This document shows positions 24,535-38,500 of a stretch of 64,000 nt of DNA, piece after piece. Under the pieces are notes generated by a model. The model ran no database searches, had not been told where the DNA came from, and was given only the letters and a program-made list of their open reading frames with translations. The stretch covers positions 130,452,241 through 130,516,240 of the forward strand of contig NC_044553.1 of NCBI RefSeq assembly GCF_007565055.1. The letters run 5' to 3'. The stretch comes from Rhinopithecus roxellana. Its lineage: Eukaryota > Chordata > Mammalia > Primates > Cercopithecidae. Each line of letters starts with the position of its first letter. The stretch's first letter is position 1. A program made the translations under genes and the position numbers.

Positions 24535-27500
24535 GGTGAAAAAGGAAAAGTCCTCATATCATAACTACAGAGAAACTTTCTGAGAGATTGCTTTCTGATG
24601 TGTTACTTCATCACATAGAGTTCCACCATTCCCTTCTTGGAACAGTTTGCTAACACTGTTGTCGTGGATTCTGCAACGGTATATTTGGGAGCTCATTGAG
24701 GGCTAGGGTGAAAAAGGATTTGTCCTCACAGAATAACTAAAGAGAAGCTTCTGAGAAACTGCATTGCCATGTGTGAATGCAACTCACAGAGTTACTCGTT
24801 TATCTCAGTGATCAGTTTGTTAACACAGTTTTCTGGAAATCTGCTATTTGGGATTTCAAAGTGCAGTGAACCTTACGGTGACAAAGGAAATATCCTCAGA
24901 TGAAAAGTAGAAAGAAGCTTTCTTAGTAACATCTTGGTGATGTGTGAATTCATCTCACAGAGTTACACTTATGTTTCGAGAAGTAGTCCATTAACACTAT
25001 CTTTGAGGAAGCTGAGGAGGGCTTCATTGGATCGCATTGAGGCCTACACGGATAAAGGAAATTTCATCCGTTCAACACTTGAAAGACGCTTTCTGAGAAA
25101 CTTCTTTCTGATCTATGAATTCATCACACAGAGTTACAAGGTATGCCTCAAGAAGCAGTTTCCTAACACTCTTTTCGTGGAATCTGGAAAGTGATATTTG
25201 GTAGCCCATAGGGGCCCATGGTGAAAAAGGAAATGTCCTCACATAATAACTACAGAGAAACTTTCTGAGAGATTGCTTTCTGATGTGTGACTTCATCACA
25301 CAGAGTTCCACTCTGCCTTTTTTGAACAGTTTGCTAACACTGTTCTCGTGGATTCTGCTAGGGTACATTTGGGGGCTCATTGAGGGGTAGGGCGAAAAGG
25401 AATTATCCTCACACATAACTAAATAGAAGCTTTCTGAAAAACTGCATTGCCATGTGTGAATGCAACTCACAGAGTTACCCGTTTCTCTTCAGTGATCAGT
25501 TTGTTAACACAGTTTTCTGGAAATCTGCAATTTGGTTATTACGTTAGCGCAATGAACCTTACGGTGACAAAGGAAAATCTCCACAGATGCAAAAAAGTAG
25601 AAAGAGCTTTCTTAGAAACTTCTTGGTGATGTGTGAATTCATCTCACAGGTTACACTTATGTTTCGTGAAGCAGTCCATTACAACTGTCTTTGAGGAAGC
25701 TGAGGGGGGCTTCCTTGGATCGCATTGAGGCCTACGCTAATAAAGGAAATTTCATCCGTTCAATATGTGAAAGAAGCTTCCTGAGAAACTTCTTTCTGAT
25801 CTGTGAATTCATCTCACAGAGTTACAACCTCTGCCTCAAGAAGTAGTTTGCTAACACTCTTTTCGTGGAATCTGGAAAGTGATATTTGGCATCCCATAGG
25901 GCCCATGGTGAATGAAAAGGAAATGTCCTCACATAATAACTACAGAGAACTTTCTGAGACATTGCTTTCTGATGTTTGACTTCATCACACAGAGTTCCAC
26001 CCTTCCCTTCTTGGAACAGTTTGCTAACACTGTTCTCGTGGATTCTGCAAAGGTATATTTGGGAGCTCCTTGAGGGTTAGGGTATAAAAGGAATTATCCT
26101 CACATAATAACTAAAGAGAAGCTTTCTGAGAAACTGCATTGCCATGTGTGAAGGCAACTCACAGAGTTACACGTTTCTCTCAGAGATCCGTTGGTTAACA
26201 CAGTTTTCTGGAATCTGCCATTTGGTATTTCGTAGTGCTATGAGCCTTACGGTTGACAAGGGAAATATCCCACAGATGGAAAAACTAGAAAGAAGCTATC
26301 TTAGAACTTCTTTGTGATGGGTGAATTCATCTCACAGAGTTACACTTATGTTTCGTGGAGCAGTCCATTAACACTGACTTTGAGGAAGCTGAGAAGGGCT
26401 TCTTTGGATCGCATTGAGGCCTACGCTGATAAAGGAAATTTCATCCGTTCAAAACGTGAAAGAAGCATTCTGAGAAACTTCTTTCTGATCTGTGAATTCA
26501 TCTCACAGAGTTACAACCTATGCCTCAAGAAGCAGTTTGCTAACACTCTTTTCGTGGAATCTGGAAAGTGATATTTGGTAGCCCATGGGGGCCCGTGGTG
26601 AAAAAGGAAATGTCCTCACATAATAACTACAGAGAAACTTTCTGAGAGATTGCTTTCTGAAGTGTGACTTCATCACACAGCGTTCCACCCTTCCCTTCTT
26701 GGAGCAGCTTGATAACACTGTCTCGTGGATTCTGCAAAGGTATATGTGGGAGCTCATTGAGGGCTACGGTGAAAAGGAATTATCCACACATAATAACAAA
26801 GAGAAGCTTTCTGAGAAACTGCAATGCCATGTTGAATGCAACTCACAGAGTTACACGTTTCTCTTCAGTGATCAGTTTGTTAGCACAGTTTTCTGGAAAT
26901 CTGCAATTTGGTATTACTAGCGGAATGAACCTTACGGTGACAAAGGAAATATCCACAGAGGAAAACTAAAAGGAAGCTTTCTTAGAAACTTCTTGGTAAT
27001 GTGTGAATTCATCTCACAGAGTAACACTTATGTTTCGTGGAGCAGTCCATTGACACTGTCTTTGAGGAAGCTGAGAAGGGCTTCCTTCGATCGCATTGAG
27101 GCCTACGCTGATAAAGGAAATTTCATCCGTTCAACACGTGAAAGAAGCTTTCTGAGAAACTTCATTCTGATCTGTGAATTCATCTCACAGAGTTACAACC
27201 TATGCCTCAAGAAGCAGTTTGCCAACACTCTTTTCGTGGAATCTGGAAAGTGATACATTGTAGCCCCTAGGGACCCATGGTGAAAAAGGAAATGTCCTCA
27301 CATCATAACTACAGAGAAACTTTCTGAGAGATTGCTTTCTGATGTGTGACTTCATCACACAGAGTTCCACCCTTCCCTTCTTGGAACAGTTTCCTAACAC
27401 TGTTCTCGTGGATTCTGCAAAGGTATATTTGGGAGCTCATTGAGGGCTAGGGTAAAAATGGAAATATCCTCACATAATAACTAAAGAGAAGCTTTTTGAG

Positions 27501-28472
27501 AAACTGCCTTGCCATGTGTGAATGCAACTCACAGAGTTACACGTTTCTCTTCAGTGATCAGTTTGTTAACACAGTTTTCTGGAAATCTGCAATTTGGTAT
27601 TTCATAGCGCAATGAACCTTACAGTGACAAAGGACATATACACAGATGAAAACTAGAAAGAAGTTTCTTAGAAACTTCTTGGTGATGTGGGAATTCATCT
27701 CATCGAGTTACACTTATGTTCCGTGGAGTAGTCCATTAACACTGTCTTTGAGGAAGCTGAGAAGGGCTTCCTTGGATCGCATTGAGGCCTACACTGATAA
27801 AGGAAATTACATCCGTTCAAAACGTGAAGGAAGATTTCTGAGAAACTTCTTTCTGATCTGTGAATTCAACTCACAGAATTACAACTTCTGCTCAAGAAGC
27901 AGTGTGCTAACACTCTTTTCGTGGAATTTGGAAAGTGATATTGGTAGCCCTTTGGGGCCCATGGTGAAAAAGGAAATGTCCTCACATCATAACTACAGAG
28001 AAACTTTCTGAGAGATTGCTTTCTGATGTGTGACTTCATCACACAGAGTTCCACCCTTCCCTTCTTGGAACAGTTTGCTAACACTGTTCTCGTAGATTCT
28101 GCAAAGCTATATTTGGGAGCTCAATGAGGGCTAGGGTGAACAAGGAATTATCCTCACATAATAACTAAAGACAAGCTTTCTGAGAAACTGCATTGCCATG
28201 GTTGAATGCAACTCACAGAGTTACTCGTTTCTCTTCAGTGATCAGTTGTTAACAAAGTTTTCTGGAAATCTGCAATTTGGTATTTCATACCGGAATGAAC
28301 CTTACTGTGACAAAGGAAATATCCACAGATGAAAACTGGAAAGAAGCTTTCTTAGAAACTTCTTGGTGATGTGTGAATTCATCTCACGGCGTTACACTTA
28401 TGTTTCCTGGAGCACTCCATTAACACTGTCCTTGAGGAAGCTGAGAAGGGCTTCCTTGGATCGCATTGTGGC

Positions 28473-28489
28473 CTACGCTGATAAAGGAA
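28473..28489 (+). promoter_or_regulatory. CENP-B-box register of monomer B: degenerate, pJ-alpha-like
   Basis: In human B-type monomers the CENP-B box follows GAGGC. Here the same register reads CTACGCTGATAAAGGAA. Against the CENP-B core (TTCG, A, CGGG) only about 5 of 9 essential positions match. Against the pJ-alpha motif (reverse complement CTAYGGTGRAAAAGGAA) 15 of 17 match. The position is the same in every intact B monomer. CENP-B binding is therefore not expected. The motif consensuses are from memory. Confidence 0.6.
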
Positions 28490-28644
28490 ATTTCATCCGT
28501 TCAAAACTTGAAAGAAGCTTTCTGAGAAACTTCTTTCTGATCTGTGAATTCATCTCACAGAGTTACAAACTATGCCTCAAGAAGCAGTTTGCTAACACTA
28601 TTTTCGTGGAATCTGGAAAGTGATATTTGGTAGCCCATAGGGGC

Positions 28645-28661
28645 CCATGGTGAAAAAGGAA
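28645..28661 (+). promoter_or_regulatory. pJ-alpha-like box in monomer C
   Basis: CCATGGTGAAAAAGGAA matches the reverse complement of the human pJ-alpha motif at 16 of 17 positions (T to C at position 2). It recurs in each tetramer C. The same linker is where the 4.8-kb duplication and the trimer C/D hybrid change over. pJ-alpha is known as a protein-binding site of A-type monomers; binding here is inference. Confidence 0.55.
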
Positions 28662-28816
28662 ATGTCTTCACATAATCACTACAGAGAAACTTTCTGAGAG
28701 ATTGCTTTCTGATGTGTGACTTCATCACACAGAGTTGCACCCTTCCCTTCTTGGAACAGTTTGCTAACACTGTTCTCGTGGATTCTGCAAAGGTATATTT
28801 GGGAGCTCATTGATGG

Positions 28817-28833
28817 CTAGGGTGAAAAAGGAA
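28817..28833 (+). promoter_or_regulatory. pJ-alpha-like box in monomer D
   Basis: CTAGGGTGAAAAAGGAA matches the pJ-alpha reverse complement at 16 of 17 positions (Y to G). It is present in most D monomers. With C, A and B showing 14-16 of 17, all four monomers are A-type at this register. Confidence 0.55.
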
Positions 28834-30710
28834 TTATACTCATATAACAACTAAAGAGAAGCTTTCTGAGAAACTGCATTGCCATGTGTGAATGCAACTC
28901 ACAGAGTTACACGTTTCTCTTCAGTGATCAGTTTGTTAACACAGTTTTCTGGAAATCTGCAATTTGGTATTTCATAGCGGAATGAACCTTACGGTGACAA
29001 AGGAAATATCCACAGATGAAAACTGGAAAGATGCTTTCCTAGAAACTTCTTGGTGATGTGTGAATTCATCTCAGAGCGTTACACGTATGTTTCGTGGAGC
29101 AGTACATTAACACTGTCTTTGAGGAAGCTGAGAAGGGCTTCCTTGGATCGCATTGAGTCCTACCCTGATAAAGGAAATTTCATCCGTTCAAAACGTGAAA
29201 GAATCTTTCTGAAAAACTTCTTTCTGATATGTGAATTCATCTCACAGAGTTACAACCTATGCCTCAAGAAGCAGTTTGCTAACACTATTTTCGTGGAATC
29301 TGGAAAGTGATATTTGGTAGCAGATAGGGGCCCATGGTGAAAAAGGAAATGTCCTCACATAATAACAACAGAGAAACTTTCTGAGAGATTGCTTTCGGAT
29401 GTGTGACTTCATCACACAGAGTTAAACCCTTCCGTTCTTGGAACAGTTTACTAACACTGTTCTCGTGGATTCTGCAAAGGTATATTTGAGAGCTCATGGA
29501 GGGCTAGGGTGTAAAAGGAATTATCCTCACATAATAACTAAAGAGAAGATTTCTGAGAAACTGCATTGCCATGTGAGAATGCAACTCACAGAGTTACACG
29601 TTTCTCTTCAGTGATCAGTTTTTAACACAGTTTTCTGGAAATCTGCAATTTGGTATTTCATAGCGCAATGAACCTTACGGTGACAAAGGAAATATCCACA
29701 GATGAAAACTGGAACGAAGCTTTCTTAGAAACTTCTTGGTGATGTGTGAGTTCATCTCACATAGTTACACTTATGATTCGTGGAGCAGTCCATTAACACT
29801 GACTTTGAGGAAGCTGAGAAGGGCTTCCTTGGATCGCATTGAGGCTTACGCTGATAAAGGAAATTTCATCCGTTCAAAACGTGAAAGAAACTTTTTGGAA
29901 AACTTCTTTCTGATCTGTGAATTCATCTCACAGAGTTACAACCTATGCCTCAAGAAGCAGTTTGCTAACACTCTTTTCGTGGAATCTGGAAAGTGATATT
30001 TGGTAGCCCATAGAGGCAAATGGTGAAAAAGGAAATGTCCTCACATAATAACTACAGAGAAACTTTCTGAGAGATTGCTTTCTGATGTGTGACTTCATCA
30101 CACAGAGTTCCACCCTTCCCTTCTTGGAACAGTTTGGTAACAGTGTTCTCGTGGTTCTGCAAAGGTATATTTGGGAGCTCATTGAGGGCTAGGGTGAAAA
30201 AGGAAATATCCTCACATAACAACTAAAGAGAAGCTTTCTGAGAAACTGCATTGCCATGTGTGAATGCAACTCACAGAGTTACACGTTTCTCTTCAGTGAT
30301 CAGTTTGTTAACACAGTTTTCTGGAAATCTGCAATTTGGTATTTCATAGCGGAATGAACCTTACGGTGACCAAGGAAATATCCACAGATAAAAACTAGAA
30401 AGACGCTTTCTTAGAAACTTCTTGATGATATCTGAATTCCTCTCACAGAGTTACACTTATGTTTCGTGGAGCAGTCCATTAACACTGTCTTTGAGGAAGC
30501 TGAGACGGGCTTCCTTGGATCTCATTGAGGCCTACGCTGATAAAGGACATTTCATCCGTTCAAAACGTGAAAGAAGTTTCTGAGAAACTTCTTTCTGATC
30601 TGTGAATTCATCTCACAGAGTTACAATTTATGCCTCAAGAAGCAGTTTGCTAACACTCTTTTCGTGGAATCTGGAAAGTGATATTTGGTAGCCCATAGGG
30701 GCCCATGGTG

Positions 30711-33700
30711 AAACAGGAAATGTCCTCACATAATAACTACAGAGAAACTTTCTGAGAGATTGCTTTCTGATGTGTGACTTCATCACACAGAGTTCCACCC
30801 TTCCCTTCTTGGAACAGTTTGCTAACACTGTTGTCTTGGATTCTGCAAAGGTATATTTGGGAGCTCATTCAGGGCTAGGGTGAAAAAGGAATTATCCTCA
30901 CATAATAACTAAAGAGAAGCTTTCTGGGAAACTGCATTGCCATGTGTGAATGCAACTCACAGAGTTACACGTTTCTCTTCAGTGATCAGTTTGTTAACAC
31001 AGTTTTCTGGAAATCTGCAATTTGGTATTTCATAGCGGAATGAACCTTACGGTGACAAAGGAAATATCCACAGATGAAAACTAGAAAGAAGCTTTCCTAG
31101 GAACATCTTGGTGATGTGTGAATTCATCTCAGAGAGTTACACTTATGTTTCGTGGAGCATTCCATTAACACTGTCTTTGAAGAAGCTGAGAAGGGATTCC
31201 TTGGATCGCATTGAGGTCTACGCTGATAAAGGAAATTTCATCCGTTCAAAACTTGAAAGAAGCTTTCTGAGATACTTCTTTCTGATCTGTGAATTCATCT
31301 CACAGATTTACAACCTATGCCTCAAGGAGCAGTTTGCTAACTCTATTTTCGTGGAATTTGGAAAGTGATATTTGGGAGCCCACAGGGGCCCATGGTGAAA
31401 AGGAAATGTCCTCACATAATAACTACAGAGAAACATTCTGAGAGATTGCTTTCTGATGTGTGACTTCATCACAAAGAGTTCCACCCTTCCCTTCTTGGAA
31501 CAGTTTCCTAACACTGTTCTCGTGGATCCTGCAAAGGTATATTTGGGAGCTCATTGAGGGCTAGGGTGTTAATGGAATATCCTCACATAATAACTAAAGA
31601 GAAGCTTTTTGAGAAACTTCCTTGCCATGTGTGAATGCAACTCACAGAGTTACACGTTTCTCTTCAGTGATCAGTTTGTTAACACAGTTTTCTGGAAATC
31701 TGCTATTTGGTATTTCATAGCGCAATGAACCTTACGGTGACAAAGGAAATATTCACAGATGAAAAGTAGAAAGAAGCTTTCCTAGAAACTTCTTGGTGGT
31801 GTGTGAATTCATCTCACAGAGTTACACTTATGTTTCGTGGAGCAGTCCATTAACACTGTCTTTGAGGAAGCTGAGAAGGGCTTCCTTGGATCGCATTGAG
31901 GCCTACGCTGATAAAGCAAATTTCATCCGTTCAAAACTTGAAAGAAGCTTTCTGAGAAACTTCTTTCTGATCTGTGAATTCATCTCACGGAGTGACAACC
32001 TATGCCTCAAGAGGCCGTTTGCTAACACACTTTTCCTGGAATATGGAAAGTGATATTTGGTAGCCCCTAGGCGCCCATGGTGAAAAAGGAAATGTCCTCA
32101 CATCATAACTACAGAGAAACTTTCTGAGAGATTGCTTTCTGATGTGTGACTTCATCACACAGCGTTCCACCCTTCCCTTCTTGGAACAGTTTGCTAACAC
32201 TGTTCTCGTGGATTCTGTCAAGGTATGTTTGGGAGCTCATTGAGGGTTAGGGTGAAAAAGGAATTATCCTCACATAATAACTGAAGAGAAGCTTTCTGAG
32301 AAACTGCATTGCCATGTGTGAATGTAACTCAGAGAGTTACACGTTTCTCTTCAGGGATCAGTTTGTTAACACAGTTTTCTGGAAATCTGCAATTGGAATT
32401 TCGTAGAGCTATGAACCTTATGGTGACAAAGGAAATATCCACAGATGAAAACTAGAAAGAAGCTTTCTTTGAAACTTCTTGGTGATGTGTGAATTCATCT
32501 CACAGAGTTACACTTATGTTTGGTGGAGCAGTCCATTAACACTGTCTTTGAGGAAGCTGAGAAGGGCTTCCGTGGATCGCATTGAGGCCTATGCTGATAA
32601 AGGAAATTTCATCCGTTCAAAACGTGAAAGAAGCTTTCGGAGAAACTTCTTTCTGATCTGTGAATTCATCTCACAGAGTTACAACCTGTGCCTCAGGAAG
32701 CAGTTTGCTAACACTCTCTTCTTGGAATCTGGAAAGTGATATTTGGTAGCCCATAGGGGCCCATGGTGAAAAGGGAAATGTCCTCACATAATAACTACAG
32801 AGAGACTTTCCGAGAGATTGCTTTCTGATGTGTAACTTCATCACACAGAGTTCCACCCTTCCCTTCTTGGTACAGTTTGTTAACACTGTTCTCGTGGATT
32901 CTGCAAAGGTATATTTGGGAGCTCATTGAGGGCTTTGGTGAAAAAGGAATTATCCTCACATAATAACTAAAGAGAAGCTTTCTGCGAAACTGCATTGCCA
33001 TGTGTGAATGCAACTCACAGATTTACACGTTTCTCTTCAGGGATCAGTTTGTTAACACAGTTTTCTGGAAATCTGCAATTTGGTATTTCATAGAGCTATG
33101 AACCTTACGGTGACAAAGGAAATATCCACAGATGAAAACTAGAAAGAAGCTTTCCTAGAAACTTCTTGGTGATGTGTGAATTCATCTCACAGAGTTACAC
33201 TTATGTTCGTGGAGCAATCCATTTACACTGTCTTTGAGGAAGCTGAGAGGGGCTTCCTTGGATCACATTGAGGCCTACGCTGATAAAGGAAATTTCATCC
33301 GTTCAAAACGTGAAAGAAGCTTTCTGAAGAAACTTCTTTCTGATCTGTGAATTCATCTCACAGAGTAACAACCTATGCCTCAAGAAGCAGTTTGCAAACA
33401 CTCTTTTCGTGGAATCTGGAAAGTGATATTTGGTAGCCCCTAGGGTCCCAAGGTGAAAAAGGAAATGTCCTCACAACATAACTACAGAGAAACTTTCTGA
33501 GAGATTGCTTTCTGATGTGTGACTTCATCACACAGGGCTCCACCCTTCCCTTCTTGGAACAGTTTGCTAACACTGTTCTCGTGGATTCTGCAAAGTTATA
33601 TTTGGGAGTTCATTGAGGGCTAGGGTGAAAAAGGAATTATCCTCACATAACAACTAAAGAGAAGCTTTCTGAGAAACTGCATTGCCATGTGTGAATGCAA

Positions 33701-35516
33701 CTCACAGAGTTACACGTTTCTCTTCAGTGATCAGTTTGTCAACACAGTTTTCTGGAAATCTGCAATTTAGTATTTCATAGCGCAATGAACCTTTCGGTGA
33801 CAAAGGAAATATCCACATATGAAAACTAGAAAGAAGCTTTCTCAGGAGCTTCTTTGTGATGTGTGAATTCATCTCACAGCGTTACACTTATGTTTCGTGG
33901 AGCAGTCCATTAACACTGTCTTTGAGGAAGCTGAGAAGGGCTTCCTTGGATCGCATTGAGGCCTACGCTGATAAAGAAAATTTCATCCGTTCAAAACTTG
34001 AAAGAAGCTTTCTGAGAAACTTCTTTCTGATCTGTGAATTCATCTCACGTACTGACAACCTATGCCTCAAGAAGCAGTTTGCTAACACACTTTTCGTGGA
34101 ATCTGGAAAGTGATATTCGGTAGCCCATCGGGGCCCATGGTGAAAAAGGAAATGTCCTCACATAATAACTACAGAGAAACTTTCTGACAGATTGCTTTCT
34201 GATGTGTGACTTCATCACACAGAGTTCCACACTTCCCTTCTTGGAACAGTTTGTTATCACTGTTCTCGTGGATTCTGCAAAGGTATATTTGGGAGCTCAT
34301 TGAGGGCTAGGGTGAACAAGGAATTATCCTCACATAACAACTAAAGAGAAGCTTTCTGAGAAACTGCATTGCAATGTGTGAATGCAACTCACAGAGTTAC
34401 ACGTTTCTCTTCAGTGATCAGTTTGTTAACACAGTTTTCTGGAAATCTGCAATTTGGTATTTCATAGAGCTATGAACCTTACGGTGACAAAGGAAATATC
34501 CACAGATGAAAACTAGAAAGAAGCTTTCTTAGAAACTTCTTTGCGATGTGTGAATTCATCTCACAGAGTAAAACTTATGTTTCTTGGAGCAGTCCATTAA
34601 CACTGTCTTTGAGGAAGCTGAGAAGGGCTTCCTTGGATCGCATTGAGGCCTACGCTGATAAAGGAAATTTCATCCGTTCAAAACGTGAAAGAAGCTTTCT
34701 GGGAAACTTCTTTCTGATCTGTGAATTCATCTTACAGAATTACAACATATGCCTCAAGAAGCAGTTTGCCAACACACATTTCGTGGAATCTGGAAAGAGA
34801 TATTTGGTAGCCCATAGCGGCCCATGTTGAAAAAGGAAATGTCCTCACATAGTAACTACAGAGAAACTTTCTGAGAGATTGCTTTCTGATGTGTGACGTC
34901 ATCACACAGAGTTTCACCCTTCCGTTCTTGGAACAGTTTGCTAACACAGTTCTCGTGGATTCTGCAAATATATATTTGGGAACTCATTGAGGGCTAGGGT
35001 GAAAAAGGAATTATCCTCACATCATAACTAAAGGGAAGCTTTCTGAGAAACTGCATTGCCATGTGTGAATGCAACTCACAGAGTTACACGTTTCTCTTCA
35101 GTGATCAGTTTGTTAACACAGTTGTCTGGAAATCTGCGTTTTGGTATTTCGTAACGCAATGAGCCTTACGGTGACAAAGGCAATATCCACAGATGAAAAC
35201 TAGAAAGAAGCTTTCTTAGAAACTTCTTGGTGATGTTTGAATTCATCTCACAGAGTTACACTTATGTTTCGTGGAGCAGTCCATTAACACTGTCTTTGAG
35301 GAAGCTGAGAAGGGCTTCCTTGGATTGCATTGAGGGCTACTCTGATAAAGGAAATTTCATACGTTCAAAACGTGAAAGAAGCTTTCTGAGAAACTTCTTT
35401 CTGATCTGTGAATTCATCTTACAGATTTACAACCTATGCCTCAAGGAGCAGTTTGCTAACTCTCTTTTCGTGAAATCTGGAAAGTGATATTTGGTAGCCC
35501 ACAGGGGCCCATGGTG
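30711..35516 (+). repeat. 28-monomer tandem duplication, copy 1 (4,806 bp)
   Basis: Seven tetramers that are almost identical to the next 4,810 bp. By eye there are about seven substitutions and eight one-base indels, and those indels account exactly for the 4-bp length difference. Other tetramers outside the pair differ much more. Both copies begin with GTGAAACAGGAAATG, whereas the sequence after copy 2 reads GTGAAAAAGGAAATG. The breakpoint therefore lies in or just before this linker of monomer C (the shared GGGGCCCATGGTG makes it ambiguous by about a dozen bases). Either a recent unequal crossover or an assembly duplication. Confidence 0.85.
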
Positions 35517-38500
35517 AAACAGGAAATGTCCTCACATAATAACTACAGAGAAACTTTCTGAGAGATTGCTTTCTGATGTGTGACTTCATCACACAGAGTT
35601 CCACCCTTCCCTTCTTGGAACAGTTTGCTAACACTGTTGTCTTGGATTCTGCAAAGGTATATTTGGGAGCTCATTCAGGGCTAGGGTGAAAAAGGAATTA
35701 TCCTCACATAATAACTAAAGAGAAGCTTTCTGGGAAACTGCATTGCCATGTGTGAATGCAACTCACAGAGTTACACGTTTCTCTTCAGTGATCAGTTTGT
35801 TAACACAGTTTTCTGGAAATCTGCAATTTGGTATTTCATAGCGGAATGAACCTTACGGTGACAAAGGAAATATCCACAGATGAAAACTAGAAAGAAGCTT
35901 TCCTAGGAACATCTTGGTGATGTGTGAATTCATCTCAGAGAGTTACACTTATGTTTCGTGGAGCATTCCATTAACACTGTCTTTGAAGAAGCTGAGAAGG
36001 GATTCCTTGGATCGCATTGAGGTCTACGCTGATAAAGGAAATTTCATCCGTTCAAAACTTGAAAGAAGCTTTCTGAGATACTTCTTTCTGATCTGTGAAT
36101 TCATCTCACAGATTTACAACCTATGCCTCAAGGAGCAGTTTGCTAACTCTATTTTCGTGGAATTTGGAAAGTGATATTTGGGAGCCCACAGGGGCCCATG
36201 GTGAAAAAGGAAATGTCCTCACATAATAACTACAGAGAAACATTCTGAGAGATTGCTTTCTGATGTGTGACTTCATCACAAAGAGTTCCACCCTTCCCTT
36301 CTTGGAACAGTTTCCTAACACTGTTCTCGTGGATCCTGCAAAGGTATATTTGGGAGCTCATTGAGGGCTAGGGTGTTAATGGAAATATCCTCACATAATA
36401 ACTAAAGAGAAGCTTTTTGAGAAACTTCCTTGCCATGTGTGAATGCAACTCACAGAGTTACACGTTTCTCTTCAGTGATCAGTTTGTTAACACAGTTTTC
36501 TGGAAATCTGCTATTTGGTATTTCATAGCGCAATGAACCTTACGGTGACAAAGGAAATATTCACAGATGAAAAGTAGAAAGAAGCTTTCCTAGAAACTTC
36601 TTGGTGGTGTGTGAATTCATCTCACAGAGTTACACTTATGTTTCGTGGAGCAGTCCATTAACACTGTCTTTGAGGAAGCTGAGAAGGGCTTCCTTGGATC
36701 GCATTGAGGCCTACGCTGATAAAGCAAATTTCATCCGTTCAAAACTTGAAAGAAGCTTTCTGAGAAACTTCTTTCTGATCTGTGAATTCATCTCACGGAG
36801 TGACAACCTATGCCTCAAGAGGCCGTTTGCTAACACACTTTTCCTGGAATATGGAAAGTGATATTTGGTAGCCCCTAGGCGCCCATGGTGAAAAAGGAAA
36901 TGTCCTCACATCATAACTACAGAGAAACTTTCTGAGAGATTGCTTTCTGATGTGTGACTTCATCACACAGCGTTCCACCCTTCCCTTCTTGGAACAGTTT
37001 GCTAACACTGTTCTCGTGGATTCTGTCAAGGTATGTTTGGGAGCTCATTGAGGGTTAGGGTGAAAAAGGAATTATCCTCACATAATAACTGAAGAGAAGC
37101 TTTCTGAGAAACTGCATTGCCATGTGTGAATGTAACTCAGAGAGTTACACGTTTCTCTTCAGGGATCAGTTTGTTAACACAGTTTTCTGGAAATCTGCAA
37201 TTTGGAATTTCGTAGAGCTATGAACCTTATGGTGACAAAGGAAATATCCACAGATGAAAACTAGAAAGAAGCTTTCTTTGAAACTTCTTGGTGATGTGTG
37301 AATTCATCTCACAGAGTTACACTTATGTTTGGTGGAGCAGTCCATTAACACTGTCTTTGAGGAAGCTGAGAAGGGCTTCCGTGGATCGCATTGAGGCCTA
37401 TGCTGATAAAGGAAATTTCATCCGTTCAAAACGTGAAAGAAGCTTTCGGAGAAACTTCTTCTGATCTGTGAATTCATCTCACAGAGTTACAACCTATGCC
37501 TCAGGAAGCAGTTTGCTAACACTCTCTTCTTGGAATCTGGAAAGTGATATTTGGTAGCCCATAGGGGCCCATGGTGAAAAGGGAAATGTCCTCACATAAT
37601 AACTACAGAGAGACTTTCCGAGAGATTGCTTTCTGATGTGTAACTTCATCACACAGAGTTCCACCCTTCCCTTCTTGGTACAGTTTGTTAACACTGTTCT
37701 CGTGGATTCTGCAAAGGTATATTTGGGAGCTCATTGAGGGCTTTTGGTGAAAAAGGAATTATCCTCACATAATAACTAAAGAGAAGCTTTCTGCGAAACT
37801 GCATTGCCATGTGTGAATGCAACTCACAGATTTACACGTTTCTCTTCAGGGATCAGTTTGTTAACACAGTTTTCTGGAAATCTGCAATTTGGTATTTCAT
37901 AGAGCTATGAACCTTACGGTGACAAAGGAAATATCCACAGATGAAAACTAGAAAGAAGCTTTCCTAGAAACTTCTTGGTGATGTGTGAATTCATCTCACA
38001 GAGTTACACTTATGTTTCGTGGAGCAATCCATTTACACTGTCTTTGAGGAAGCTGAGAGGGGCTTCCTTGGATCACATTGAGGCCTACGCTGATAAAGGA
38101 AATTTCATCCGTTCAAAACGTGAAAGAAGCTTTCTGAGAAACTTCTTTCTGATCTGTGAATTCATCTCACAGAGTAACAACCTATGCCTCAAGAAGCAGG
38201 TTGCAAACACTCTTTTCGTGGAATCTGGAAAGTGATATTTGGTAGCCCCTAGGGTCCCAAGGTGAAAAAGGAAATGTCCTCACAACATAACTACAGAGAA
38301 ACTTTCTGAGAGATTGCTTTCTGATGTGTGACTTCATCACACAGGGCTCCACCCTTCCCTTCTTGGAACAGTTTGCTAACACTGTTCTCGTGGATTCTGC
38401 AAAGTTATATTTGGGAGTTCATTGAGGGCTAGGGTGAAAAAGGAATTATCCTCACATAACAACTAAAGAGAAGCTTTCTGAGAAACTGCATTGCCATGTG

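Larger units (their letters stand above)
28344..29030 (+). repeat. Representative tetrameric HOR unit (B, C, D, A)
   Basis: B is 28344-28514 (171 bp), C is 28515-28686 (172 bp), D is 28687-28858 (172 bp) and A is 28859-29030 (172 bp), total 687 bp. The C/D boundary reads AAACTT, so it lacks HindIII, while B, C and A each begin at AAGCTT. EcoRI sites occur in both B and C. Restriction patterns therefore distinguish this HOR from the trimer. Confidence 0.92.

Noticed and set aside
28344..29030. Functional CENP-B box from the frequent TTCGTGGA motif
   Set aside because: TTCGTGGAATCTGCAA and TTCGTGGAGCAGTCC contain TTCG but not the CGGG half, and they lie outside the usual CENP-B register.
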